A model generated the notes under the pieces. That model worked only from the letters and a program-made list of their open reading frames with translations. It did not search any database and was not told the DNA's origin. A stretch of DNA of 12,339 bases from contig JAZSMT010000038.1 in NCBI GenBank assembly GCA_045536025.1, forward strand, positions 1 to 12,339. Direction: 5' to 3'. A program made the translations under genes and the position numbers. This DNA comes from HGM11412 sp045536025 (GTDB taxonomy: Bacteria > Bacillota > Clostridia > Christensenellales > Borkfalkiaceae). Below, one piece after another: positions 5,599 to 12,314 of the stretch; the stretch's first letter is position 1, and each line of letters starts with the position of its first letter.

Positions 5599-8244
5599 AT
5601 GAAAGCGTATACACAATCTTATAATACAGTAATAACTAATCTCAATTCCTCAAGCTCGGGCTTAAGCTCAAGTGCTGTTAAAAGCTCGGCAATAAAGCAC
5701 GGTATAAATAAAATTACCAAGAAAAAACAAAAGTCGTTTGTTAAAAGAATAGCGGAGGCTCTTTTCGAGCCTATGCTTATTATTTTAGAAATTGCTATGC
5801 TTATAACTTTAGGTGTAAATTTTGGAAAGTTCATTAAAACGGGCGAGGGCGATTTTACCGAGTGTATAGGAATTTTACTATCCATATTAATAAGCGTAAT
5901 ACTCACGGTTATTATGGAGGGAAAGTCCCAAAAAGCTTTCGAGCTTTTAAGTAAAATGTCCGATAAAGTATTCGTAAAAGTTATAAGAGGGGGGCAAATT
6001 TCGCTTATAAATCAGCAAGAACTAGTAGTTGGTGACGTGGTTTTTTTAGAGGCTGGCGATAAAATTTTTGCCGACGGTAGGCTTATTGAAAGTAAAAGTT
6101 TATCGGTTGACGAGTCTACCTTAACGGGCGAGAGTAGCCCAAGCAAAAAATCTAGCGAAATTATTCTCAATGACGCAACGCCACTTGCTGAAAGGGTAAA
6201 TTGCGTATACAGCGGAACTTTCGTAACCTCTGGTAGTGGAAAATACGTAGTTACTGCCGTTGGAGATAACGCTGAAATCGGTCTTATTGCACGTGATTTG
6301 CAGTCGGCAGGTAGCGTTTCAGCACCCTTGCAAGAAAAGCTTAATCGGTTAGGTAAGCTCGTTTCGGCGTTTGGTATAATATCTTCCGTTTTCGTTTTAA
6401 TTTTAACCGTTGCGCGCAAATTTAGTTTGGGGGCAGTTTCCTTTTCGGTAATTCAAGAGGCGTTTACCTCGGCAATGGTTTTAATCGTTGCCTCCGTCCC
6501 CGAGGGGCTACCAACTACGGTTGCTATAGCGCTGACGTTAAACGTGGTAAAGCTATCGTCCTCTAACGCTCTTATTAAAAAGCTGGTGGCGGCGGAAACG
6601 GTGGGGTGCGTAAGCGTTATATGCTCGGATAAAACGGGGACTTTAACTGAAAATAAAATGCGAGTTCGAAAAATTGCACCCTATAAAAAACAGCGCGAAA
6701 ACGATATTATTATAAATTCTGCGGTTAACTCAACAGCATTTTTAACAAAAACCAAATCGGGCTATCAAGAGGGTGGTAGTGCAACCGAAACTGCGCTACT
6801 ATATCATCTTATTAAAATAAAAAAGGACTGCGATAAACTTCGCAGTCAACACGCGGTGAGCGAGCAAATTCCATTTTCGTCCGATAAAAAGTATATGATT
6901 ACTTCGGTTAAGGGCGAAAGCGGTGACGTAACTTATATAAAAGGCGCGCCCGAGGTTATAATTAACGCAAGCGACCTTTCTAAAGAAGAACAAAAGCTAG
7001 AACTTAATAAAATTTCAGTTTTTGCAAGCGAGGGTAAGCGCGTTATCGCTTTTGCGCATAAAAGCGGAAATGATTTAAGCGTATCAGGCTTTACTTACGA
7101 CGGTTTTGCCGTTATTTCAGATACCGTTAGAAAAGACGTTTTATCCTCGGTAAACGAGTGTAAATCGGCAGGAATTTCCGTAAAAATGCTCACGGGCGAC
7201 AATATAGATACCGCGTATTCTATAGCAAAAGAGCTAGGGCTTGTCAATGGCAGAAAAGAGGTAATAAACGCTTACGATATAGACGGGTTATCGGACGAAA
7301 AGGTTATGAAAATATTGCCAAGCATTAGCGTCGTTGCGAGAAGCACCCCAAAAACTAAGCTTAGGATAGTAACGCTACTTAAAAAAATGGGCGAAGTAGT
7401 TGCCGTTACTGGCGACGGCGTTAACGACGCGCCTGCCATCAAGCACGCCGATATAGGAATTTCTATGGGTAGTGGCTCGGAAATTACAAAAGAGGCAAGC
7501 GATATCGTGCTACTTGACGATTCCTTTTCAACTATAGTAAAGGCAATATCATTTGGAAGAAACATTTACAAAAATTTTCAACGGTTTATAATGTTTCAGT
7601 TATCCGTTAACTTTTCATCGGTATTTTTAATTATATTTTCACTAATTTTAGGAATAGATTTACCTTTTACCACTATTCAGCTTCTTTGGATAAACCTTAT
7701 TATGGACGGTCCGCCGGGGTTAACCTTAGGTCTTGAAATGCGCGGTAACGAAAATATGAGTGAAAAACCCGTTAAGCGTAGCGACGATATCGTTACCAAA
7801 CAAATGCTAATAAGGGTTTTAATTCACGCCGTTTATATTTGTAGCGTTTTAATTCTTCAGTATAAGTTTGATTTTATTGGTGCAAGCAAAGAGGGTATGA
7901 AAACGGTAATTTTTTCAACCTTTATACTCTTTCAGCTATTTAACGCCTTTAACGCGCGAGAACTTGGTAGCGTAAGCGTATTTAAAAACCTTAAAAGCAA
8001 TAAACCTATGCTTTTAGTGTTTGGTATAACCTTTTTATTACAAGTTGTTTTATCTCAGTATCTCGGCGCATTTTTCGGAACGGTAGCATTACCTATAAGC
8101 GTGTGGATAAAAATGATTTTAACCGCTTCAAGTATAGTGCTTATCTCTGAAATTTATAAGTTTATAAAAAGAATTTTCAACTCGCAAATAAAAAAGGGCA
8201 AAATCCATCAAAAAGGGTTAATTAAAAATAAAAATAATGCATAG
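5599..8244 (+). CDS. P-type (P2) calcium-transporting ATPase
   Basis: The 881-residue protein is a full-length P-type ATPase that would export Ca2+ (possibly Mn2+) across the cytoplasmic membrane. Visible in order: N-terminal cation-ATPase domain (to about 60), actuator motif TGES (176-179), TM4 motif VPEGLP (300-305), phosphorylation site DKTGTLT with D344, nucleotide-binding KGAPE (448-452), and hinge TGDGVNDAPA (604-613). TM5 has N671, TM6 has N699 and D703 (LWINLIMDG), and a basic C-terminal tail closes the protein. E302, N671, N699 and D703 match SERCA Ca2+ site II. The TM5 glutamate of site I is a serine (S674), as expected for PMCA/YloB-like pumps carrying one ion. The SD is AAGTGGTGA (5587-5595). 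The last 8 nt overlap the ytxC-like gene. Ca2+ preference is inferred from the PEGLP and N-xxx-D motifs. Confidence 0.92.
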   Translation: MKAYTQSYNTVITNLNSSSSGLSSSAVKSSAIKHGINKITKKKQKSFVKRIAEALFEPMLIILEIAMLITLGVNFGKFIKTGEGDFTECIGILLSILISVILTVIMEGKSQKAFELLSKMSDKVFVKVIRGGQISLINQQELVVGDVVFLEAGDKIFADGRLIESKSLSVDESTLTGESSPSKKSSEIILNDATPLAERVNCVYSGTFVTSGSGKYVVTAVGDNAEIGLIARDLQSAGSVSAPLQEKLNRLGKLVSAFGIISSVFVLILTVARKFSLGAVSFSVIQEAFTSAMVLIVASVPEGLPTTVAIALTLNVVKLSSSNALIKKLVAAETVGCVSVICSDKTGTLTENKMRVRKIAPYKKQRENDIIINSAVNSTAFLTKTKSGYQEGGSATETALLYHLIKIKKDCDKLRSQHAVSEQIPFSSDKKYMITSVKGESGDVTYIKGAPEVIINASDLSKEEQKLELNKISVFASEGKRVIAFAHKSGNDLSVSGFTYDGFAVISDTVRKDVLSSVNECKSAGISVKMLTGDNIDTAYSIAKELGLVNGRKEVINAYDIDGLSDEKVMKILPSISVVARSTPKTKLRIVTLLKKMGEVVAVTGDGVNDAPAIKHADIGISMGSGSEITKEASDIVLLDDSFSTIVKAISFGRNIYKNFQRFIMFQLSVNFSSVFLIIFSLILGIDLPFTTIQLLWINLIMDGPPGLTLGLEMRGNENMSEKPVKRSDDIVTKQMLIRVLIHAVYICSVLILQYKFDFIGASKEGMKTVIFSTFILFQLFNAFNARELGSVSVFKNLKSNKPMLLVFGITFLLQVVLSQYLGAFFGTVALPISVWIKMILTASSIVLISEIYKFIKRIFNSQIKKGKIHQKGLIKNKNNA

Positions 8245-8983
8245 ACTTATGAATATGAGCCAAATAAAAATAACCGAAGCAAGCTGTAAAAGCAAAAATA
8301 TATTATATATTTACGACAATTTATCTCCAATCATAAAACAGCTAGGATGCGTAAGTGATTTAAGGGGCGGTAAAAACCGATACGAGCTTATCATAGACGT
8401 TCCCTCTTCGTATAAAGAATTACTAGTAACCGAAGCGGAAGATAAAATTGCCGACGTAATTTCGGTAAATTACAAGTATACCTTTTTCAATAAGCGAATA
8501 AACTCAAGCGGGCTTTCCACTTTAGAGCGAGAGTTGCTACTTACCGCGCTTATATCTGCAGATATCGACGAGGATAAAAAATACGTCGTTAAAAAACTAA
8601 AAAGCTATTCTGAATATACGCTTGACGGCATATTTAACTTTCGCCTAAAACCCCTCAAAGAAAAATGGTCTGATATTATAAGCTATATTCCAGCTGGATT
8701 TCAGTCCACTCAGCTTAAAGATTTTATCGTTTATTTAATACGCGATAAAATGGGTAAAAGAGTGTATTTCGACGGTGGTTCAGTCTACGATAAAAGATAC
8801 AATATTTTAAAAAGAATAGAGCTTTTAAACGGCGATAGCGGGGAAATTCCCATAGTTAAAGAAATACTTTTATCAGGAGCAGGGGAGGTTGAGCTTGCAA
8901 CTCGCCTTCCTGAAAAGGACGAATTTTATCTTAAAGAGTTTTACGGAGATAGGATAAGGTTTAGTCAAAGCTATTTTTCGTGA
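8237..8983 (+). CDS. YtxC-like putative sporulation protein
   Basis: The 248-residue product is divergent but recognisable. GIFNFRLKPLKEKW (131-144) followed by about 16 residues and LKDFIVYLI (160-168) matches the family pattern G-F-x-N-F-R-L-x-x-Y...E-F-I-x-L-L. The C-terminus VKEILLSGAGEVEL...FYGDRIRF (207-242) matches the D-L-L-I-S...F-x-x-R-V ending of YtxC. Position agrees: ytxC lies just upstream of thrS in Bacillus and many Clostridia. The family's biochemical role is unknown; it carries a sporulation label. No membrane segment or signal peptide is seen. The ATG at 8237 overlaps the ATPase stop by 8 nt with no Shine-Dalgarno sequence, so translation probably depends on reinitiation; ATGs at 8249 and 8255 are alternatives. 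The stop codon lies in the loop of a perfect hairpin. Confidence 0.65.
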   Translation: MHRLMNMSQIKITEASCKSKNILYIYDNLSPIIKQLGCVSDLRGGKNRYELIIDVPSSYKELLVTEAEDKIADVISVNYKYTFFNKRINSSGLSTLERELLLTALISADIDEDKKYVVKKLKSYSEYTLDGIFNFRLKPLKEKWSDIISYIPAGFQSTQLKDFIVYLIRDKMGKRVYFDGGSVYDKRYNILKRIELLNGDSGEIPIVKEILLSGAGEVELATRLPEKDEFYLKEFYGDRIRFSQSYFS

Positions 8984-8999
8984 GAAAAATAGCTTTGAC
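8964..8999 (+). other. Perfect 16-bp hairpin with GTGA loop containing the ytxC-like stop codon
   Basis: GTCAAAGCTATTTTTC (8964-8979) is perfectly complementary to GAAAAATAGCTTTGAC (8984-8999). The loop is GTGA (8980-8983), a GNRA-type tetraloop in RNA, and its last three bases are the TGA stop. No T-tract follows, so it is not a standard intrinsic terminator. A shorter alternative hairpin, TGACAG (8996-9001) with CTGTCA (9012-9017), reuses part of the right arm. Confidence 0.8.
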
Positions 9000-9020
9000 A
9001 GTTATATTTGCCTGTCAGCA

Positions 9021-9067
9021 AGTGATATTGCGCTAGCGCGAAAGTGATTTTTTTCTGCAAGTTGCAG
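9021..9067. repeat. AGTGAT/hairpin module, possible dispersed intergenic repeat
   Basis: AGTGAT occurs at 9021-9026 and again at 9043-9048. It flanks the perfect palindrome GCGCTAGCGC (9030-9039), and a T7 run (9048-9054) and a tiny inverted repeat CTGCAA-G-TTGCAG (9055-9067) follow. The GC-rich palindrome stands out in an AT-rich intergenic stretch. Alternating AGTGAT-type boxes and small hairpins resemble intergenic repeats I associate with gut Clostridia, but copy number cannot be judged from one window. Confidence 0.35.
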
Positions 9068-9121
9068 ATTTATTATATATAGAAAATAACCTCTTACAAT
9101 TTAAAGTAATTTTTTTGTAAA

Positions 9122-9175
9122 ACTTTTAATTGATTTTGCACGGCGAACAAAATCTTAAAAGTGTTTTTATTTTTA
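9122..9175 (+). terminator. AT-rich intrinsic terminator ahead of the thrS promoter
   Basis: ACTTTTAA (9122-9129) and GATTTTG (9132-9138), with a 2-nt TT bulge, pair with CAAAATC (9148-9154) and TTAAAAGT (9155-9162) around a CACGGCGAA loop. The stem totals 15 bp and is followed by GTTTTTATTTTTATT. It closes the ATPase/ytxC-like transcript about 140 nt after the stop codon and insulates the thrS promoter, whose -35 box begins at 9176. Confidence 0.75.
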
Positions 9176-9204
9176 TTGACAAATTAAAAAAACGGTTATA
9201 TAAT
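9176..9204 (+). promoter_or_regulatory. Consensus sigma-A promoter for thrS
   Basis: TTGACA (9176-9181) and TATAAT (9199-9204) are both perfect consensus hexamers, 17 nt apart. Transcription should start near 9211, directly before the T-box leader. A strong constitutive promoter with control passed to attenuation is the usual T-box design. Confidence 0.92.
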
Positions 9205-9211
9205 AATTTCA

Positions 9212-9412
9212 AACTCAATATGGAAGTTGGGACAAGTAGCCCCGCAGTAGATTTAAAGAGAGTTGCCCTTGGCTGAAAGGCAATATTCGAGCGCGGTAAG
9301 TGAAACCACCCACGCAATAGTCCAAAATTTTAAGTGGCTGTAATTTTACGGCAATTAAGGTGGAACCGCGGATATTATCCGTCCTTAAACGTTAAGTTTA
9401 AGGGCTTTTTTA
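9212..9412 (+). promoter_or_regulatory. Threonine T-box riboswitch (tRNA-Thr-sensing leader of thrS)
   Basis: The T-box sequence AAGGTGGAACCGCGG is at 9357-9371. The antiterminator can be drawn in full: TTAAGG (9355-9360), the tRNA-acceptor bulge TGGAACC (9361-9367), GCGGA (9368-9372), loop TATTA, TCCGT (9378-9382), CCTTAA (9383-9388). The competing terminator is GTCCTTAAAC (9381-9390), loop GTTAA, GTTTAAGGGC (9396-9405), then TTTTTT (9406-9411). The two share 9381-9388 and so exclude each other. Stem I spans roughly 9218-9312, and its 3' side carries GTGAAACCACC with ACC threonine codons at 9305-9307 and 9308-9310, either of which could be the specifier. Uncharged tRNA(Thr) would stabilise the antiterminator and allow thrS transcription. 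Confidence 0.95.
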
Positions 9413-9428
9413 TTTATAAGGAGAAGTT

Positions 9429-11366
9429 ATGAAAGTTTATTTACCTGACAATTCTGAAATATCGGTAGTTGACGGTGCAAGCGTTTTAGACGTTGCCCTT
9501 CAAATTAGCGAGGGTTTGGCAAGAAACGCAGTAGCTGGCAAAATTGACGGCGCGCTCGTAGACCTGTCTTGTAAGGTTGAAGAGGGGCAAAAAGTAGCTA
9601 TTTTAACCCTTCGTGACGAAGAGGGACTTGAAATTTATCGCCACACCTGTTCGCACGTGCTTGCGCAAGCTATAAAGTCCATTTACCCAACCTGCAATCT
9701 TGCAATCGGCCCTACGACGGCTACGGGTTTTTATTACGATATCGACTTTAAAACCCCCATTTCGCAAGACGATCTTGATATGATTGAAGCTGAAATGAAA
9801 AAAATTATTAAAAGCGACTTGCCTATCGAGAGATTTACTCTTCCTAGGGCTGAGGCTATCAATCTTATGAAAAAATATCGTGAACCTTATAAGGTTCAGC
9901 TTATAGAAGATTTACCCGAGGGTGAAGAAATTTCCTTTTATAAGCAGGGTGCGTTTACCGACCTTTGCCGTGGCCCGCACCTTCCGTCTACGGGTAAAAT
10001 TAAGGCGTTTAAGCTCACTCAGCTCAACGGCTCGTACTGGCGTGGCGACAGTAAAAACAAAATGCTCACGCGTATATACGGCACTGCGTTCGAGAAAAAG
10101 AGCCAGCTTGACGAATATCTTGAAAAGCTTGAGCAAGCTAAGCTTCGCGACCACAATAAACTTGGTAGAGAGCTCGGTTATTTCACCACCGTTGACACTA
10201 TCGGTCAAGGCTTACCCGTTTTACTTGAAAAAGGCTCTAAAACCGTTCAAGTTTTACAGCGCTTTGTAGAAGACGAGGAGATGAAGAGAGGTTACATTTT
10301 AACCAAAACTCCGCTTTTTGCAAAGAGCGATTTCTATAAAATTTCAGGGCACTGGGATCATTATAAAGAGGGTATGTTCGTAATGGGCGACGAAAATAAG
10401 GATAAAGAGGTTTTTGCCCTCCGCCCCATGACTTGCCCCTTCCAATTCCAAGTATATCTCAACAAGCCCAGAAGTTACCGTGATTTACCTATGCGCTTAG
10501 GCGAAACGTCTACTTTATTTAGAAATGAAGATAGTGGCGAAATGCACGGTCTTATAAGGGTTAGGCAGTTTACCATTTCCGAAGGTCACTTAGCATGCAC
10601 GCCCGAGCAATTAGAGCAAGAATTTAAAGGTTGCGTTGATATCATGCTTTATATGATGAAAGCAATCGGTCTTGATAAAGACATATCGTATCGTTTTAGT
10701 AAATGGGATAAAAACAACAAGGAAAAATATATCGGCTCGGAAGAGGAGTGGGAAAAAGTTCAAGGCGTAATGAAAGATATTCTCGACAACTTGGGAATTG
10801 ATTACACCGAGGCTGACGGCGAAGCTGCTTTCTACGGACCAAAGCTCGACGTTCAGATTAAAAACGTTTACGGCAAGGAAGACACGCTCGTAACTATCCA
10901 AATCGACTTCCAGCTTGCTAAGCGCTTTGAAATGGTGTATACCGACCGCGACGGCGAGAAGAAATACCCCTACGTTATTCATAGAACTAGCCTTGGCTGT
11001 TATGAAAGAACGCTTGCGCTCGTTCTTGAAAAATACGCAGGCGCACTTCCTTTATGGATGGCTCCCGTTCAAGCAACCATACTTTCAATGACGGATAGAA
11101 GCGAAGAATACTGCAAAAAGCTTTGGGAAACTTTAGTTGACGAGGGCATACGCCCGTCGCTTGACTTGCGTTCTGAAAAGATGGGTAGAAAAATCCGTGA
11201 CGCTCAGCTTGATAAAGTTCCGTATATGCTTATCGTTGGCGATAAGGAAATTGAGGCGGGCACGGTAGCCGTTAGAGATAGAAAGCTCGGCGATATCGGC
11301 GTTATGAGCGTTGAAGATTTTATAAAGCGCGTTAAAAAACAGGTAAAAGAATTAAAACTTGATTAA
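9429..11366 (+). CDS. thrS: Threonyl-tRNA synthetase
   Basis: This class II enzyme charges tRNA(Thr) in the cytosol. Domains of the 645-residue product: TGS (1-60); the editing domain (about 65-225) with HTCSH (H72, H76) and CRGPH (C180, H184), which hydrolyses Ser-tRNA(Thr); and the catalytic core (about 245-540) with zinc ligands C336 (RPMTCPF), H387 (ISEGH) and H518 (VIHR). Motif 2 lies at 364-382, and the anticodon-binding domain at about 545-645. The core departs from the commonest bacterial form in places: RVRQFTISEGH instead of RVRGFTQDDAH, and HRTSLGCYERTLA instead of HRALLGSIERF. The functional residues are kept. The SD is AAGGAG (9418-9423), 5 nt before ATG. The gene is controlled by the T-box upstream and follows a YtxC-like gene as in other spore formers. 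Confidence 0.97.
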   Translation: MKVYLPDNSEISVVDGASVLDVALQISEGLARNAVAGKIDGALVDLSCKVEEGQKVAILTLRDEEGLEIYRHTCSHVLAQAIKSIYPTCNLAIGPTTATGFYYDIDFKTPISQDDLDMIEAEMKKIIKSDLPIERFTLPRAEAINLMKKYREPYKVQLIEDLPEGEEISFYKQGAFTDLCRGPHLPSTGKIKAFKLTQLNGSYWRGDSKNKMLTRIYGTAFEKKSQLDEYLEKLEQAKLRDHNKLGRELGYFTTVDTIGQGLPVLLEKGSKTVQVLQRFVEDEEMKRGYILTKTPLFAKSDFYKISGHWDHYKEGMFVMGDENKDKEVFALRPMTCPFQFQVYLNKPRSYRDLPMRLGETSTLFRNEDSGEMHGLIRVRQFTISEGHLACTPEQLEQEFKGCVDIMLYMMKAIGLDKDISYRFSKWDKNNKEKYIGSEEEWEKVQGVMKDILDNLGIDYTEADGEAAFYGPKLDVQIKNVYGKEDTLVTIQIDFQLAKRFEMVYTDRDGEKKYPYVIHRTSLGCYERTLALVLEKYAGALPLWMAPVQATILSMTDRSEEYCKKLWETLVDEGIRPSLDLRSEKMGRKIRDAQLDKVPYMLIVGDKEIEAGTVAVRDRKLGDIGVMSVEDFIKRVKKQVKELKLD

Positions 11367-11372
11367 AATTAG

Positions 11373-11401
11373 TTGACAATAAAGTTAAGAAGTGGTAATA
11401 T
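11373..11401 (+). promoter_or_regulatory. Sigma-A promoter for the infC-rpmI-rplT operon
   Basis: TTGACA (11373-11378) and TAATAT (11396-11401) are 17 nt apart. The -35 box begins 6 nt after the thrS stop. No terminator is seen between thrS and this promoter, so some read-through from thrS into infC is possible. The transcript would start near 11408. Confidence 0.85.
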
Positions 11402-11407
11402 AGTTCT

Positions 11408-11528
11408 CGACAAGCAGAAGTTACCCCTTCTCGCCGGCAACGATTAAGTTAGTTTGGCTAAGATAGTTTTATTCGCCTAATATGGCGTTTTAACGACGGG
11501 TTACTTTTGTAATCCGTCGAATTTTTTT
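11408..11528 (+). promoter_or_regulatory. infC operon leader with attenuator (L20-leader type)
   Basis: A terminator is formed by CGACGGGTTAC (11494-11504), loop TTTT, GTAATCCGTCG (11509-11519, one G-U pair), then T7 (11522-11528). Upstream, CAGAAGTTACCC (11415-11426) can pair with GGGTTACTTTTG (11498-11509) with a single T-T mismatch, which would break the terminator. Locally it can instead form AGAAG-TTACCC-CTTCT (11416-11431). A further hairpin CGCC-taatat-GGCG is at 11474-11487. In B. subtilis, excess L20 promotes termination in the infC leader; position and architecture suggest the same here. L20 binding itself is inferred. Confidence 0.8.
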
Positions 11529-11536
11529 AAGGAAGG
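11529..11536 (+). promoter_or_regulatory. Shine-Dalgarno sequence that decides the infC ATT start
   Basis: AAGGAAGG follows directly on the attenuator T-run and lies 6 nt before the ATT at 11543. There is no comparable site before the first in-frame ATG (11630), which is inside conserved IF3 sequence. This supports initiation at the rare codon. Confidence 0.8.
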
Positions 11537-11542
11537 TACACG

Positions 11543-12055
11543 ATTATTAAAAATCAGCACCAAATCAACGAAGAGATATTTGACAAAGAAGTTAGGCTTA
11601 TCGGCGAAAACGGCGAACAGCTCGGCGTTATGAGCGCGCAAGAAGCACTTAAAATCGCGTATGACGCGGATCTTGACCTTGTTAAAATTTCTCCCAACGC
11701 GCAACCCCCCGTTTGCAAGGTTATGAACTACGGCAAATTTAAGTTTGAGCAAATCAAAAGGCAAAAAGAGGCGCGCAAGAACCAAAAAGTTGTTGAACTT
11801 AAAGAAATATGGCTGTCGATGACGATTGACGTTGGCGACCTTAACGTTAAGGCAAAGCAAGCGCAAAAGTTTTTAGCGGCAGGCAATAAAATTAAGGTTT
11901 CAATAAGGATGAGAGGCCGTCAGAACGCTCACTCCGACCTTGGCGTCGAAGTTATGAACAAGTTCTATCAAATCGTCGAAAACGACGCTGTGATAGAGAA
12001 AAAGCCGTTACTTGAAGGAAGAAATATTCTTATGATATTAGCCCCCAAAGCATAA
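11543..12055 (+). CDS. infC: Translation initiation factor IF-3 (ATT start codon)
   Basis: IF3 binds the 30S subunit, prevents premature 50S joining and checks start codon and initiator tRNA. Reading from ATT at 11543 gives 170 residues, the normal family length. The conserved N-terminal domain INEEI...EVRLIGENGEQLGVMS runs from residue 8 to 31, which the first ATG (11630) would delete. VKISPNAQPPVCKVMNYGKF follows, then a basic linker (about 70-90) and the C-terminal 30S-binding domain ending ILAPKA. An ATT or other non-AUG start is typical of infC and underlies autoregulation, because IF3 itself discriminates against such codons. The second ATT (11546) is an alternative start; I prefer 11543 for spacing to AAGGAAGG. 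It is first in the operon with rpmI (39 bp) and rplT. Confidence 0.93.
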   Translation: MIKNQHQINEEIFDKEVRLIGENGEQLGVMSAQEALKIAYDADLDLVKISPNAQPPVCKVMNYGKFKFEQIKRQKEARKNQKVVELKEIWLSMTIDVGDLNVKAKQAQKFLAAGNKIKVSIRMRGRQNAHSDLGVEVMNKFYQIVENDAVIEKKPLLEGRNILMILAPKA

Positions 12056-12094
12056 AGGGCATTCAAACGTAAAAAAATTTAGGAGGATATAATT

Positions 12095-12295
12095 ATGCCA
12101 AAAATGAAGACGCATAGCGGTGCGAAAAAACGTTTTTCACTTACTGCTACCGGTAAAGTAAAAAGAGGTCATCAAGGTAAGAGCCATATTTTATCTAAAA
12201 AGACCACTAAGAGAAAGAGAAGATTGAGAAGTGGCGCATACGTTTCTCAAACCCAGGAAAAGACGATTAAGTCGATAATTCCTTACAAAGCATAA
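12095..12295 (+). CDS. rpmI: 50S ribosomal protein L35
   Basis: The 66-residue, very basic protein has the typical L35 start MPKMKTHSGAKKRF and the K-R-G-H-x-x-K-S-H-x-L-x-x-K-x-x-K-R-K-R-x-L-R core (residues 23-45). L35 is a small component of the large ribosomal subunit. A strong ribosome binding site AGGAGGA (12081-12087) lies 7 nt before the ATG. It sits between infC and rplT, the conserved order. In Firmicutes its expression follows the leader attenuator upstream of infC. Confidence 0.97.
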   Translation: MPKMKTHSGAKKRFSLTATGKVKRGHQGKSHILSKKTTKRKRRLRSGAYVSQTQEKTIKSIIPYKA

Positions 12296-12314
12296 TTAGG
12301 GAGGAATACAGGAT

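Noticed and set aside
6012..6419. Minus-strand 135-residue open frame inside the ATPase gene
   Set aside because: It is antisense to the actuator domain region and shows no domain of its own; it is a codon-bias shadow.
9028..9054. GCGC palindrome followed by T7 as an intrinsic terminator
   Set aside because: The stem is only about six pairs with a 2-nt loop, and six bases separate it from the T-run. The 9122-9175 structure is a far better terminator.
9126..9317. Minus-strand 63-residue open frame
   Set aside because: It runs antisense through the thrS promoter and T-box stem I, whose RNA features fully explain the sequence.
9912..10269. Open frames on both strands inside thrS
   Set aside because: They overlap the conserved editing and linker region of ThrRS and have the composition of frame-shifted shadows.
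11630..12055. infC starting at the first in-frame ATG (141 residues)
   Set aside because: It would delete conserved N-terminal IF3 sequence that is encoded in frame upstream and preceded by a good ribosome binding site with an ATT start.
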